Shown: piece by piece, positions 1 to 12,010 of the stretch | Position numbering within the stretch: the first letter of the stretch is position 1 | Layout: each line of letters opens with the position of its first letter | Assembly (NCBI GenBank): GCA_963575745.1 | Contig: CAUYUJ010014172.1 | Location: 239,501 to 303,500 of the forward strand | Direction: 5' to 3' | Length of the DNA: 64,000 nucleotides | Source: Prorocentrum cordatum | Lineage: Eukaryota > Sar > Dinophyceae > Prorocentrales > Prorocentraceae | Position numbers and translations under genes: made by a program | Notes under the pieces: generated by a model | What the model was told of the DNA's origin: nothing | Databases searched by the model: none | Seen by the model: the letters and a program-made list of their open reading frames with translations, nothing else

Positions 1-2560
1 AAGGCGAACCTACCCAGCGGCCCAAAAGCTGGCTGGAACAACGAAGGCACGTCATCCAGCGCCTGCAAAGGCGGCGCCTTTAGATTGGCCTGCCGATTGG
101 GACCGCCAAACTTGCCCCGCGTGGAGATCCCGACTGAAAAACGGGACGGCACAGAACTCAAGTCCGGCCCCCAATCCCAAGCCATAACCAAGCCAGAGGG
201 AACGAACGACGAGGAGTGAATAACGCCCGCGAAGCGGACGTATCACAAGTTTCCCCCCAGATGGTACCGATCTTACTTCGGCTCCGAGCGGCAAATGGGG
301 GGCCCGCGGAATGCCGTCACGCTTTTCGTCAGGGACAACTACCCGAACATCTTCCCCAATTCGTTCGACGAGTCCCGTTCGGGATTGGAAGAAGAAGCGC
401 AAACGGACATGTGAGTTAGAATACGAACAACGAGTGGAGCCCTCAAACAGTTAGTTGGTTAGAGCAGCGACGACGAAAAACGAAGCTGCGCGGCGAAACA
501 ATGATAGTTACTACGACGAAGACGGACAAAACAAATGGGCAGGAGAGTAATAGGCGAGGCTCCTCTACTGCGAAAGAATTACCCACTGGGGCCCATCATT
601 CCCAAATACCGAAACGTTGATTGACAAGAAACGATGATTCCTCAATATTGATGAACAGGGACTCGCCCTTCCTAAGGAATAGTAGGCACCGGCCCTTGTT
701 TCCTGGGTCAAACAGCGGGTACTTCATCAAAGCAGGGGCTGACTGCTTTCGATGTCTTCAGCGTTGGCTCTTAGATTGTGAGTTCTATCCTGGTCAGGAG
801 ACGGTAGGCGATGTGGGGCTGGTCGATGTTCGCGCCCCTGAGCCACTCCCCGCGTTCGTCCCCGCCCCGAAAGGTGGGCGTGGCGGATCGACCGTGCAAC
901 GAGGAAGTGCTGTATGTTGCAATTTTCGCGCGCCCGCTTTCCCCCGAGCCCCCCTCGACCCTTCGACTCCGCAGCATAGTGATAGTCCGCATGCTGACCT
1001 GTCCTCTTGCCCGACGGGTCTCGACCCACGGAGACCTCACTGGAAGCCCGCACACCTCCCTGGCAACTAAACGCTGTCTCTCACAGCGGCGCACGGCTGT
1101 GTCCTTCAAAGCCCTTAGGGCGCCGTCGTCGCCAACTGCGAGAACTCGCGCTCCGCAAAGTCGCTGTGTCCCGATGGGCTTGGAAAGCGAGCGCTGGCTA
1201 CTCCGACGTGCAACAAATTGTCATGTGGCATCCCTGTAGACAGCACCGTCTCACTGTCTCACATGTGCCGAGAGCTGCTTGACACTCGCTCCTCTGTTGC
1301 GCTCACTCCCCCACCTGAGCTCTGGAATAATCAGCGGCACCCTATCAGTCATTGGAGTGGTCATCGGAGTGGTTGGCAATGGCGTGTGCGTCAACCTGGC
1401 AACACGGCTAGGCTATACTATTGGGGCGCAAATTCGTCAAATCTGGAATCAACTGGCCACTGCATGTGCCATACATGCCCTGTGGGACTAAGACTAATAA
1501 GAAGGAACATAACAATATTATTGAGAAGAAGAATAATGATAACACCAATACAAGAAATTGCCAAGCAAATACTATCTTACCAAGCACCCGCGCGAGTACG
1601 CGAGCAGGCTTTGCAGAGCATTATCTTGGATTGCGTGGAGGCCGAGCGACATTCGAAGCAGAGAGAGTGACCGAGTCTGGCAGCCGCCCCCGCAAGTGCG
1701 CACACACCAGAGCCCTGCAGGGTCGCGCGACCACGGCCGCACCAAACATGTGCAGCCGCTGTGGCGGGACACGAGGAGGACGTGGCACTGCTCGGAGGTG
1801 GAGGCCTGGGGCTGCGCGCGGGCAGCCCACGGAGGTGGTCCAGGCCAGCCCCAGCGCGCCAACCCCGGGGCGCGCAGCGCCGCCAGGGCGCAGGGGGTGC
1901 TCAGGTCGCGCAGGGCTGCCCCGGGCACTTGCAGAGGCCAGCCTGGACCAATTCGAGGGGCTGTCCATGGTCAATCCCAGGCCTTGCCAGGAGACAGCGA
2001 ATGGATTTTGGGCGGCTGGGCAGACATGCCACGTGCCGCACGCGAGCACATGCGCGAGTAATGGGCGCGGGCATGCAGCCTCATGTAGGCGTCCTCCACC
2101 GCCCTCTGCCAGGCGCCGTCCGGGGCGAAGTTGCGGGGCACCGACGCAAACTCGCGGACCTGGGTGGTCCTGGCGCCCCAGGGTGGAGAAGGACAAGGGA
2201 TAGGAAGAGAATGGGCTACAAGAGAGTGCCTGATCAAAGAAGCAGCATCCACTGATCCGCACGTGGACCGAGCTGCCCACGGAAGCCGGCACCAGGGACC
2301 AGCAATGATGCTCAGATCTTCCGCCAGCACTGCATCAGCTGGGGTCCCTCGGAAGGCCTGCAGGAACAATTCCCTTGCCGACCTCGCTGCTCGGGATCCT
2401 CAGGGGAGGAGGCTGCCACCAAACGCGGACCCGTGCACTGTGCATGGCAGCACCAGCCGAAACGAAAGAAAAAGAGAAAGAGAGACGGAGCGAAACGCTA
2501 AAACAACGAGACTGGCCGTGCCGCGGAGGGCCCCTCAATAGGCACACGGCACACACAGGG
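1..2560. other. Anonymous sequence, no gene recognised
   Basis: Several overlapping open frames exist on both strands (for example minus 1971-2369 and minus 1621-2292), but none shows a domain, a motif or a repeat that I recognise, and frames of this length are expected in GC-rich DNA. The minus frame 1971-2369 is the least repetitive of them and could be a coding remnant. I see no RNA gene or inserted element here. Confidence 0.4.
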
Positions 2561-2565
2561 GAGAC

Positions 2566-2566
2566 C

Positions 2567-2601
<35 letters not shown>

Positions 2602-2960
2602 CTCCTCCTCCTCCTCCTCCTCCTCCGTCTCCTCCTCCTCCTGCTCCTCGTTATCCTCCTCCTCCTACTCCTGCTTCTCATGCTCTCCGTTCCTCCTCTT
2701 CCTCCTCCTCCTCCTCCTTCGCCTCCTCCTCCTCCTCCTCCTCCTCCTCTGTCTCCCTTGGGGAACCTGAGGTCCACGGAGGTCCCCGGAGACCCGCCAG
2801 TTCAACGAAAAATTAAGATACCCCGACCCTCGGTCCTCCCATCTCACTTCTCCCAACTCCTCCTTTTCCCCCTCGCTTTCCTCTTCCTTCTCGTTCTCCT
2901 TCTCGTCTCCCGGCTCCTCCTTTTCCTTCTCGTCGTTCGTCTCGTCTTCCCGTAATTTCC
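2566..2960. repeat. CT-rich (TCC)n microsatellite tract
   Basis: Nearly pure TCC/CTC triplets run from about 2566 to 2755, followed by a looser CT-rich stretch to about 2960. Similar pyrimidine tracts recur near 3430-3560 and 4560-4745. The serine, leucine or arginine runs read from this DNA are translation artefacts of the microsatellite. Confidence 0.9.
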
Positions 2961-3744
2961 TTCTCGTCTTCTCGTCTTCCGTCTACATGTCCGACGCTGG
3001 CGGAGCCGTCCGGAGCGGCGACTCGAATGAAGCTGGAACGTGGTAGAACCCGTTCTTCACGCCCAGGTGCGAGGGAAGCTCGTCCTGGCGTCACCGTCGC
3101 CCTCGTAGCTCCCCTTCCTCGGTCCATCCCCCCCCCCCTCACTCCTTTCCTCGCTCCCGCGCAGACCTCCCCTTCCCTCCTCCGCAATTATTTTGTAGAG
3201 CAAGGCGCCACTTCTGCCGCAGATTTGTCTAACGCGCAAGAATTCAATACGTAACGCTCTATGTGTATTGCTGCCTATCGGACGGCTCTTGGCCTTTCAC
3301 AACAGGGTCCCCGCTGCAGCGCTGGCATAATTTCAGGATCGGCGCATTGTTCGCGTCGTCCAGAATGGCGCCTCGCCAGAGCGCAGGCCACACTTCTGGA
3401 TCCGATTGCTTTCTCGTCGCTTCCGTCCCTTCCTTTCCCCTCATTCGCATTCACCTCGTCCTCATGCTCCTCCCGCTCCTCCTGCTCCTGCTCCTGGCGT
3501 TGCGCCTCATCCCCCTTCCTCTCCCTCCTGCTCATCCTTCTGTTAATCTGCCACACCTCCTCCTCCAATGTACAGAGGTCCCATTCCTAATTGCGCAACG
3601 CACGTTGGTGTCAGTTGGGGGATCCAGGTCACTGGGAAGGGATGGTTGGAAGGGGTCAGACTCCAGATACGGCGCGCGCATCTAGCTTACTATACGACCA
3701 CCCTCCGGGTGATGCGTGTGTGTGCGCGTGTAGGAAGCAACCTC
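2961..3744. other. No gene recognised
   Basis: Mixed unique-looking sequence with a pyrimidine-rich patch near 3430-3560. No coding motif or structured repeat was seen. Confidence 0.4.
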
Positions 3745-4318
3745 TCACTCAATCGATGTCAATGTCGATCCCACGATCGTTCTCCCGATCGATCTCACTA
3801 TCGATCGCACTATCGATGTCACCATCGATCACTATCGATCTCACTGTCGATTACACCATCGATTACACTATCGATCTCACTCGATACCACTATCGATTCC
3901 ACTAGCGGTCTCACTATCGGTATCACAGGCTGTCAGACTATCAATCTGAGTATCGATCACTATCGACCTCATTTCGGGACTCCGGCGGGACTCCGACGGG
4001 AAACCGGCAGGACATCACTATCGATCCCACTGTCGATCTCACTCAATGATCTCACGTTCGATCTCAACATCGATCTCACTACCCCCACGGGAAAGCACTA
4101 TCGATCTCACTGTCGATCTCACTCAATCGATATCACTATCGATCTCACTATCGGACCCACCATCGAATCCACTATGCTTCTCACCATCAAAATCACAATC
4201 GATATTTCTATCGATCTTACTTTCGATATCACTTTTGATGTCGCGATCGATCTCACTGTCGATGTCACGATCGACATCACAATGAAACTCACTATCGATC
4301 GCACAATCGATCTCACGG
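3745..4318. repeat. 12-bp ATCGATCTCACT minisatellite
   Basis: The unit is close to ATCGATCTCACT and is repeated for about 570 bases with point changes and small indels, so the ATCGAT palindrome recurs roughly every 12 bases. A patch at 3975-4015 (ACTCCGACGGGA-like) interrupts it. The tail at 4318-4400 switches to a GGGACACCGA-type short repeat. The unit length is a multiple of three, which explains the long open frames across it. Confidence 0.9.
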
Positions 4319-5480
4319 GACACCACGGGACACCGATGGGGCACCGACAGGCAGAACGGGCAACCGCGGGACACCGACGGGGCACCGACGGGCAACCAAG
4401 GGGTACGGACTTTGGGCCCAGCGGCGCCCTAGCCAGAGGAGGGTTCATTCCTCGCGCCCGTCCGCGCAACTTCGCCTTGCCCGCACGCACGACACGAACA
4501 CGGAATCGACACCGATCCGTGGGGGGGCTCTCCGCTTCACTGCGATCTCACACCCTCACCTGCGATCCTTATCCACTCCCTTCCCTCCACTTCCTCCCTC
4601 CCCTGCTCACCTCTCCCCCCTCTTGTCCCGCTGCTTCTCTTCCTCCCTCCTCCCTCTTCCCTCCTCCTGCTCTTCCTCCCTTCTCCTCCTCCTCCTCCTT
4701 TCTCCTCCTCCTCCTCCGCCTCCTCCTCCTCCTCCTCCCTCCCCCTTTCTGAAACCACCGTCTATCTTTCCGTATCCGTCCTGGTCCTCCTTGTCATCCT
4801 GAGTATTCCGTCTCCCCCCTCCTCTCGCCTTCCATCCCTTCCCCTCTTCGCCTTATCCTTCTCCTCATCCTCTCCCGATGGGTTACCCTGAATCAAGGCC
4901 ATCGTGGACAGACGAGCGAATCTCGACAGATTCAGCAAGACGGAAAGGTCTGGCTCTTGGGAGAAAAAACGGGGAATGAAAACATGACAAAGGATGGGTG
5001 TAATAATCAGGGGACGATGAAGGGAAAAGGGGCAAGCAGGGAGGTTGGGTGGGGAATGAAGGGAGGGAGAAAAAACCCCTCCTCATCAGTACCCCTCCTG
5101 GATTCCGTTGTGCCGACACCCAGCCCGAGGGCCCCCTGTTGATCCATTTGCACTTGGAGAGGCAAGCCCCTCCAAGGGCAGTCTGACGCCCTGTCTCGGG
5201 CAGGGCCTGGCCCTACAGTGAAAACGTATATAGGAAGGACGGGTGGCAAGGACGCAAGACCATTGGAGGCCGAAGCTGGGACTTGTTGGGCGGCGGGCGA
5301 CCAAGATCCCAGGGGCGCAAGGGCACCTCAGCCCGCCCCCGTGCTTGCCGAAGTGGCGTCGGGGCCCACAGCAAAAAAAACAACGCAAGGACGCAAGGGT
5401 GCCCTCAAAATCCCCGCGTCCCTCTGGGCATGGCGCCAGCATCAAAGGGCACCTGTTCGCGTTGGTAAAGCGGCGCATGC
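4319..5480. other. No gene recognised; CT-rich patch
   Basis: Contains a GACACCGACGGG short repeat to about 4400, a pyrimidine tract at 4560-4745, then anonymous sequence. No supported gene. Confidence 0.4.
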
Positions 5481-5483
5481 TGC

Positions 5484-5765
5484 GCGCGCAAGGACACGCA
5501 AGGGGCCCCATTCTGCTCCGCGCCCTTAGGGCCACGTCCGCCCGCGAACGAGGCGACGGCCGAAGGCGGGGGCGGCGCGCCCAAGGACGGCCAAAGGTAC
5601 CCTGCCTGGCGCGTGTCCCTAAGGCAACGTCCGCCGGCGAAGGAGAAAGCGACCGAGGGCAGTGGTGGCGCGCCCGAGGACGGCAAAAGGAGCCCTGCTT
5701 GGCCAGCGTCCTTCGGGCGACGCGCCGAAGGACGGTCAAGGGTGCCCTTGCAGCCCGCGTCCTGA
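5484..5765. repeat. ~93-bp imperfect tandem repeat, three units
   Basis: Three diverged units begin near 5484, 5574 and 5668. Each carries GGCGCGCCCAAGGACGGCAAA-like sequence followed by a GTCC..AGGGC(A/G)ACGTCCGCC segment. More decayed relatives may lie in 5230-5480 and 5766-5850. Long open frames on both strands follow from the GC-rich repeat. Confidence 0.65.
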
Positions 5766-7204
5766 AAACTGCCCCCTAGAGGAGCACCCCGCCGCGCAGC
5801 CGAGGGACGGCCACCCGCCACAGGGTACCCTGAGAGGCCAGCCAGTAGAAACAGGGAAGGACGGGCCGCAGAGGCAAGGACACAAGGGGGGTACCATAGA
5901 AAAGGCGCGCATCCTTACCATGTGCATTGACGGTCTCTGGGCATCTGGCACCGTAGTGCGTCACACGAGCTCGTTCACGACATTATGTCCAGAACCCCAC
6001 GATCCAGGACATTGCCAGATCCAGCGGGAGAGAACGAAGGGTGCAGCATGCTTCGACCCACGGCCGCAGGAGCAGGCCTGCGACGCAGTGCCCAGGAGCT
6101 GGCCTGCGACACTGTCCCCTCTGGGAGCGGACGCGCCAGTGCACTCCTTCAGCCGAGCGCACGCGTCGCCAGTGCAGTCGGGCCAGGGCGGGGGCAGAGG
6201 CAGGAAGCTGATCGGGTCAGCGGCCAGCGTATCGCGCAAGACCGGGCGACCCGCCCTGCGCGTTCGGCACGCCCCGGAGGCCCCCGAGTGCTGCCAGGCG
6301 AGCCGGGCTCACCTGTTCAACGGCCCGGCATGGGAAGTCTCCAACAGGACCTCTGGAAGCCACCCGAAGCTCCCAGAGATCTCAAGGAGCCCAGAAATAT
6401 CGAAGCCCAAACCAACCAGCGAGAAGGGCACGGCGGAGGATGAAGCGCCGCTGCCTCTCTTTACCCTCTTCTGCCCACTAGCCATCCGTGCGCAGGAGCG
6501 GCGCAGAAGGAATAGGAGGCGGACTGGCAAAAAGAGAGAAGGGCCTTACCCGCCACCGTACTGCGACACATGAAGTGGAGTCAGGCCTCTTCGAGCTCTC
6601 TGTGTTGAGTGTTAAAAATGCTCGTCCAGGGGCCCCGACGCGCCAGAAACGGACTTCCCCGCATGGCTCCTGGGGCGTTCCGCGTGACTGTTCCAGAGGA
6701 CAGAGAAAACCAAGACGGCCCAAGCGTATCCTCTGAGAGCCGCAAGACGTTCTAACAGGACCCCGAGGCGTCCGAAGAAGGCCACCACAAGACGATCTCA
6801 GATGGCCTCACGACGGCACAAAAGGCTCGCGAGCCGTCCCAAGAAGGTCTCAATGGGAACCCCAACCGCGCTAGTAGAGGCCCAAATCATCGATTCCCCC
6901 TAGGAGTTTGATAGGTTGTTGTGTCCTTGCAGTTTCGGGCTTCCGACCCCCCCAAGACGGTCTTAGCGCCAGCTCCCTTCCGACACCCCCAAAAGAGCCC
7001 AAGAGCCAGGTCTGGGCCAGTGCCACGTGCACTAGCGAACAAACGCCAACCGGCGGCCTCCTTCGGCCGCTGCTCGCCTTACTCCCACGCCTCCCTCCTC
7101 ATGCAAGACTGCCATGGACCGAGTTCTACCTTGGCGAACAGCCCAGCAACAGTGCACAGCGGCTGAGCGCCACGCTCATGCCGCTCGCGCGCAAGTGACG
7201 TCGG
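5766..7204. other. No gene recognised
   Basis: Anonymous GC-rich sequence. The stretch 6710-6880 has several CAAGACGGCC / AAGAAGGCC-like words, resembling the short repeat found at 43.5-44.8 kb and 48.3 kb. No coding motif was found. Confidence 0.4.
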
Positions 7205-8030
7205 TGCAGCTTACCTGTCTGGGTTTCGCTGCACGTCGGCATCTGTAGCTGATGGCGCTGGTTTCGAGCCCTCGCAACGGCTCGCTGAACCGCGCCAGAG
7301 CCTGCTGCAACGGCTCCCAGCTTCGCATCGCAAGCGATGACTTCCGTGTTCTGGCTGATGACGACATTCTCCCACTGCCTCCCGCAGCAGCTCGCTGAGC
7401 AGCGCCGGAACTTGCTACCACGGCTTATCACATCGCAGGCGTTAAACCTAGCGTTGTAACTGATGACGTTGGTCTCGTGCTCCCTCACGCAGCAGTTCAA
7501 CCGAGCGGCGCCAGATCCCGCTCTGGGGCCCGCTTTCACGGCTCGTCCGTCCTGCATCACAGGCGCTGGTCCCGGCCCAGCTTCCTCTCGCAGCAGCTCG
7601 CCGCTCGGTGCCAGATACCTGTGACCACGGCTGGCCCGTCTCGCCTCGCAGGCGCCGACCCCGTGTTGCAGCAGATGGCGCTGGTCACCAACTCCCTCCC
7701 ACAGCAGCTCGCCGGGCGGCCCCGCCCCGCTCGTCTCGCAGCGCAGGCGCTGGCCCCAGCGTTGTAACGAGCTGATGACGATAGTCACCAGCTCCCTCTC
7801 GCGGCAGCCCGCTGGGCAGCTCGCTGGACAGCGTCGGAGCCTGCTGTCGCGGCTCGTCCGTGTCACATCGCCAGCGCTGATCCCAGCGTTGCCTCTGATG
7901 ACGACGGTCTCCAAGTTCCTCTCGCAGCAGCTCGCTGAGCGGAGCCAAAGCCAATCGTTGCGGTACGCTGGTCATGCCGCACAGGCGCTGACCGCAGCGC
8001 TGCCGCTGAAGACGCTCATCAGCGTGCGGC
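7205..8030 (-). pseudogene. Decayed pentatricopeptide-repeat (PPR) array
   Basis: On the minus strand about eight copies of a ~105-bp (35-codon) unit run from about 8030 down to 7205. Each carries a relic of the dinoflagellate PPR helix-A motif VISYNAGISACE: NVISYNARFNACD near 7460, VVISQNTEVIACD near 7355, VVIRGNAGISAGD near 7890, LMSVFSGSAAVSACA near 8010. Helix-B relics include LQQALARFSEPLR and LAPLSELLREEL. PPR proteins bind RNA in organelles. Here the frame changes almost every unit, so no single open frame spans the array and a functional protein is unlikely. The unit length of 105 and the alternation of both helices make the PPR identity more convincing than a generic tandem repeat. 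It could be a fragment of a larger pseudogene, and no intact neighbour was found. Confidence 0.75.
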
Positions 8031-8214
8031 CGTCATCCAGCTGCTTCCCACAACAATCAGGTGCTGGACGCGGCCCGCCGCCGCGCGGCGTCGACGGCGC
8101 GTGGCCCAAGGGCCAGCCGCGCCCAGCCATTGCTCTGAAACAGCCGGGCGACGGAGCCCAACTGGCAACAGACGTCGGGCGGAGGAGGCACTTACGTGTT
8201 GGCACACGGAGTCA

Positions 8215-8600
8215 TCGACACATATATGAACATAGACAAAGCAGAAGCAAAGCACTCCCACGAATGCATGATCATATATATATATATGAATGTCTGATTC
8301 GGGAACAAGTAATGGCAATATACATGCCGATGTATAACAAACAAAGGAAAGAGAGAGAGAGAGAGATACCACAAACAGTATATACATATATGTATATATA
8401 CACATAGATAAAAGAGAAACAAATAATGAGAGACAGGGAGCTAGTGAGAAGGGAGAGATACAGAGATATAACACTATATATACATATATACATACCCATA
8501 TATATATAGAGAGAGAATACAATAACAACACTAACGACAGCAAATAGATAGAGAGATAGATCCACGTGTATATATATATATATATAGAAAACAACAATGA
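8215..8600. repeat. AT-rich and GA microsatellite cluster
   Basis: Short (TA)n runs near 8275, 8385, 8480, 8500 and 8570, and (GA)n near 8347-8366, lie in AT-rich sequence unlike the GC-rich surroundings. No gene was recognised. Confidence 0.85.
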
Positions 8601-10515
8601 CGAGATACACATGCCATCCAAGACACAAGACAATAGGGAGAGACAACGCGAGGGAAAGCTGGGGAAGGCAAGGGACTCTGTCTGTCCTAGGCGCCGCCGT
8701 CGTTGTCGTCGCCGTCAGACAGAAGGAGAACGAAACATGGGGATAAAGAACCAGAACGAGAGAAAGAGAGAGAGAGAGAGAGAAAGCGAGGAGCGGCCCG
8801 AAGAGGCTCCCAAGAGAGCAAAACGATGCCCCCAGAGGGTCACCAAGGGTCCCCCCAGAAGGCCTCACCCGTCGACCTCGTGCCTCTTCTGGGGGTCGGC
8901 GCAAAGGCCCCAGCCTCTTCCAGAAAGAGCCGGAGGGAGAGAGAAGGAGAGAGAGAGAGAGAGTGTGAGAGAGAGAGAGAGAAAAAAAAAAAAAGAGAGA
9001 GATCGGGTGTTGCTAGAGGTGCCCCTGGCCCACGGTGCCCCCAGCTTCTCGCTCCACTTTGGGGGCCCTGGGGCCCTCTGGGCCTCGTGATGGGGTGCTC
9101 GGGAGGCCGTCTGGGCCGCCCCGAGCATCCGGGGGGGCACCTTGGGGCAAGGGGCAGCTACTTCTGGCAGCACCCGAAGAGGAGGAGCGGCAGCGAGGTG
9201 GCCGGGATGCCTCCAGGCGCTCGGCGCCCGCCAAGCCCGGCGGCGCTCGGCGGATCGCCTGCGGCGTCGCGGCCAGGCCGCGGCGGGCTGGACGGGCCGC
9301 CTCTCTCGCGTCCCGAGAGGCCCACGGAGGGACTGCCGCGCCTCTGGCCGTCGCTCGGGCGCCCACTCCCCGTGCACGGTCCGCTGGTCGTCGCCACGTG
9401 CTCCGGGCTGCTCCTCGAGGGTCCGCGCCGAGGAACAACGCACACGCCCGGGGGGTGCCAGGGACTTTTGATTCCCATGGCGGCCGTTTCCAAGCCGAGG
9501 GGCGCTCGGGAACTGATCGGGGAGGTTACGCGTGTACCCCACGGAGATGAGGTCCAGCCCACATGGGTCGGCGGCGAGCGAGGGGGGGGAGCGGGAAGGG
9601 GCGGGCCTTCTCAGAAGGCTCGGAAGTTCCCCGGCCCTCTGAGAAGTTGCTTAAGTCTTCACCGAAGAAAGCGGACAACTGCCCAGAAGGCGCGAGGGCT
9701 TCGGAGAAGTCCCGCCGCCTTCTCAGGAGGCCTTCTCCTTGTCGTTCCCCCCCTCGCTCGCCGCCGAGAAGGGCCTCCGGGTTGAACAACAGCGTCGTCG
9801 GATGTCTGGGTCGTTCGGCGGAGATCGAGCTTGGCCTGCGTTCTTCGCGCTCCCTTCGGCCTCCTGGGGCCGGCGGCGGGCCTCCTCATCCTCGTTCGAG
9901 ATGGGGGCTTCGAGGACCAGTGGCCAAAGATCGCAGCTCGAAGACCAATCTTTTTGGATACGCCCGGCCCGTCCTGGGCCTCCGGGAAGGTCCCTCGAAG
10001 CCGCAGCTGGGTCCGCTTCGAAGCTCTGGCCAGAGCGCACCCCTGGACTCTCAGTGCGGGGCCCAGGCCTCACAAGTGTCGGGGCCAGTGAGGCAGCGAC
10101 TCGATAGTTTCTGCCTCCAGGACCCTCACACAAAAAACGATGGATGACAAGCAAATCACCATGAAGTGGTCGAGAGCTCGAAGCCGCCCACAAATCGAAA
10201 ACACGTGCTTCATAGCGCTGGGGAAAGCATCGGGAATCGAAGTCTGGGGCATTTGGGACTCTGGTGGTGCTTCAAGGGGGCGGGACGGGAGCGCGCCAAG
10301 TTCTTCAAGGACCTCGGGATACTTCCAGACCCACGGGGAATCTGGTCGGGAGAGGGCCCCTCGGTCGCCAGCAAGACAACGCAGTCATGCCGGCTGCACC
10401 GGAATTGGGGCCTCACGCATGGGGGAGCGACGACAGGCTGCCGACGCGACGCAGCTGGCGGACAGGCGTTCGGTGACGCGCGACCTTGGCGAGAAACTTG
10501 CGCGCACGTGCCTGA
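8601..10515. other. No gene recognised; GA repeats inside
   Basis: (GA)n tracts at about 8757-8783 and 8936-9002, the latter with a short A-run near 8982-8994. Open frames such as plus 8703-9785 begin inside these repeats and show only Arg/Pro/Ala-rich composition. Segment 9590-9740 contains several TTCTCAGAAGG-like words. Confidence 0.4.
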
Positions 10516-10516
10516 G

Positions 10517-10650
10517 GAGGAGGAGGAGGAGGACGAGGACGAGGACGAGGAGGAGGAGGAGGAGGAGGAGGAGGAGGAGGAGGAGCAGACGAGGAGGAGG
10601 AGGAGACGAGGAGGAGGAGGAGACGAGGAGGAGACGAGGAGGAGACGAGC
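10517..10650. repeat. (GAG)n/(GGA)n microsatellite
   Basis: About 130 bases of GAG/GAC triplets. It opens glutamate, arginine and glycine runs in the three plus frames and serine/leucine runs on the minus strand. It is treated as non-coding. Confidence 0.9.
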
Positions 10651-10814
10651 TTCGCAATCGGTCATCCGTTCTCGCGTAGCCCACACGATGCAGCCCCTGC
10701 CAGGAGACCGCGCAGCGCCTGCACCCCTGGGCAGGAGCCCAATCTCCTGCGGACGGGCACGGGGGCGTGGTCGGCGTGGTGGGCGACGGAGCGCGGTGGG
10801 GCCTCGACATCCTC

Positions 10815-11425
10815 CTGCTCCACCTCGTCCAACTCCTCCTCCTCCTCCTCCTCCTCCTCTCCTCCTCCTCTCCTCCTCCTCCTCCTCCTCCCCTCCCCTC
10901 CTCCTCCTCCTCCTCCTCCTCCTCTCCTCCCTCCCTCCTCCTCCTCCTCTTCCTCCTCTCATGGCCCGTGTCCTCGTTATCCTCCCGCGCCTCTCCCTCG
11001 TGGTCCTGGCTCTTATCATCCGCCACGTGTTCCTCCTCTGCCGCATCCCCCTCCCCGTCCCTCGACCTGCTCCTCCGCATTGTCCTCGTTGTCCTCCGCC
11101 TCCCTGCTCCTCCTCCGTGTCAACCTATTCCTTTCCCTCATCCTCCTCACCCTTGTCATTCTCCTCTTCGTCCTGCCATCCTCCTCCGCCTCCTCCCTTT
11201 CCTCCCAGTTCTTCTCCTCCGGCCCCCTCCTCATGCCTCTTATGGTCCAAGGGTTGGGAGGCATGGAGGACGGGAGGGAGGGAGGGACGAGGCAGAGGGG
11301 GGTGGGAGGGAGGGAGGAGGGAGAGGGGGAGGGGGGGGGAGGGAGGAGGGGAGGAGGCTTGGGAGAACTGAAAGGGATAGGGACGGCAGAGGGGTGGGGG
11401 TGGGGGGGGACGAGGGAGCCCGATA
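10815..11425. repeat. CT-rich tract followed by G-rich purine tract
   Basis: (CTC)n dominates 10825-10965, looser CT-rich DNA continues to about 11235, and then the strand bias flips to GGGAGG-type purine sequence at 11265-11415. The flip from pyrimidine to purine on one strand could allow intramolecular pairing. Confidence 0.8.
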
Positions 11426-11469
11426 AGCCAGGCTACCATGAATCTGGGCCCGCACAGAGGCCCCTTTTT

Positions 11470-12010
11470 ATCATCCTCCTCCCCCTTCTCCTCCTCCTCT
11501 TCTTCCTCCTCCTCCTCCTCCTCCTCCTCCTCCTCCTCCTCCGTCTTCTTCTTCTTCATCATCATCAGCAGCATCAGTATCATCATCAACACCAGCATCA
11601 ACAGCATCAACATCATCAACATCAGAATCTGCATCACAATCACCATCAACATTATCATCATCGCCATCATCATCACCAACATCATCATCACCATGATACG
11701 GATCAGCCTCATCATCAGCAACATCATCATATGCATACTCATCAGCGTCGTCAGTATCAGTATCAATATCGTCATCATCAGCAACAGCCTCATCAACAAC
11801 AACATCATCATCAACAACACCACCGTCACCATCGTCAGCATTATCATCATCATTATCATCATCAGCATCATCAACACCAGCATCAACATCCTCCTCATCA
11901 TCATCAGCATCATCATCATCATCAACACCATCATCAGCATCATCAGCATCATCGTCAGCATCATCGTCATCATCAGCATCAACAGCAGCATCAATGTGAT
12001 CATCATCGCC
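11470..12010. repeat. (CTC)n then (CAT)n/(CATCAG) microsatellite
   Basis: CTC triplets occupy about 11475-11545, and an imperfect CAT/CAA triplet array continues to about 12005. It gives His/Gln-rich, Ile/Ser-rich and Met/Leu-rich readings in different frames, which is the signature of a triplet repeat and not of a protein. Confidence 0.92.

Noticed and set aside
8703-9785. Plus-strand open frame of 360 codons
   Set aside because: Starts in (GA)n repeats and keeps a low-complexity Arg/Pro/Gly composition; no domain recognised.
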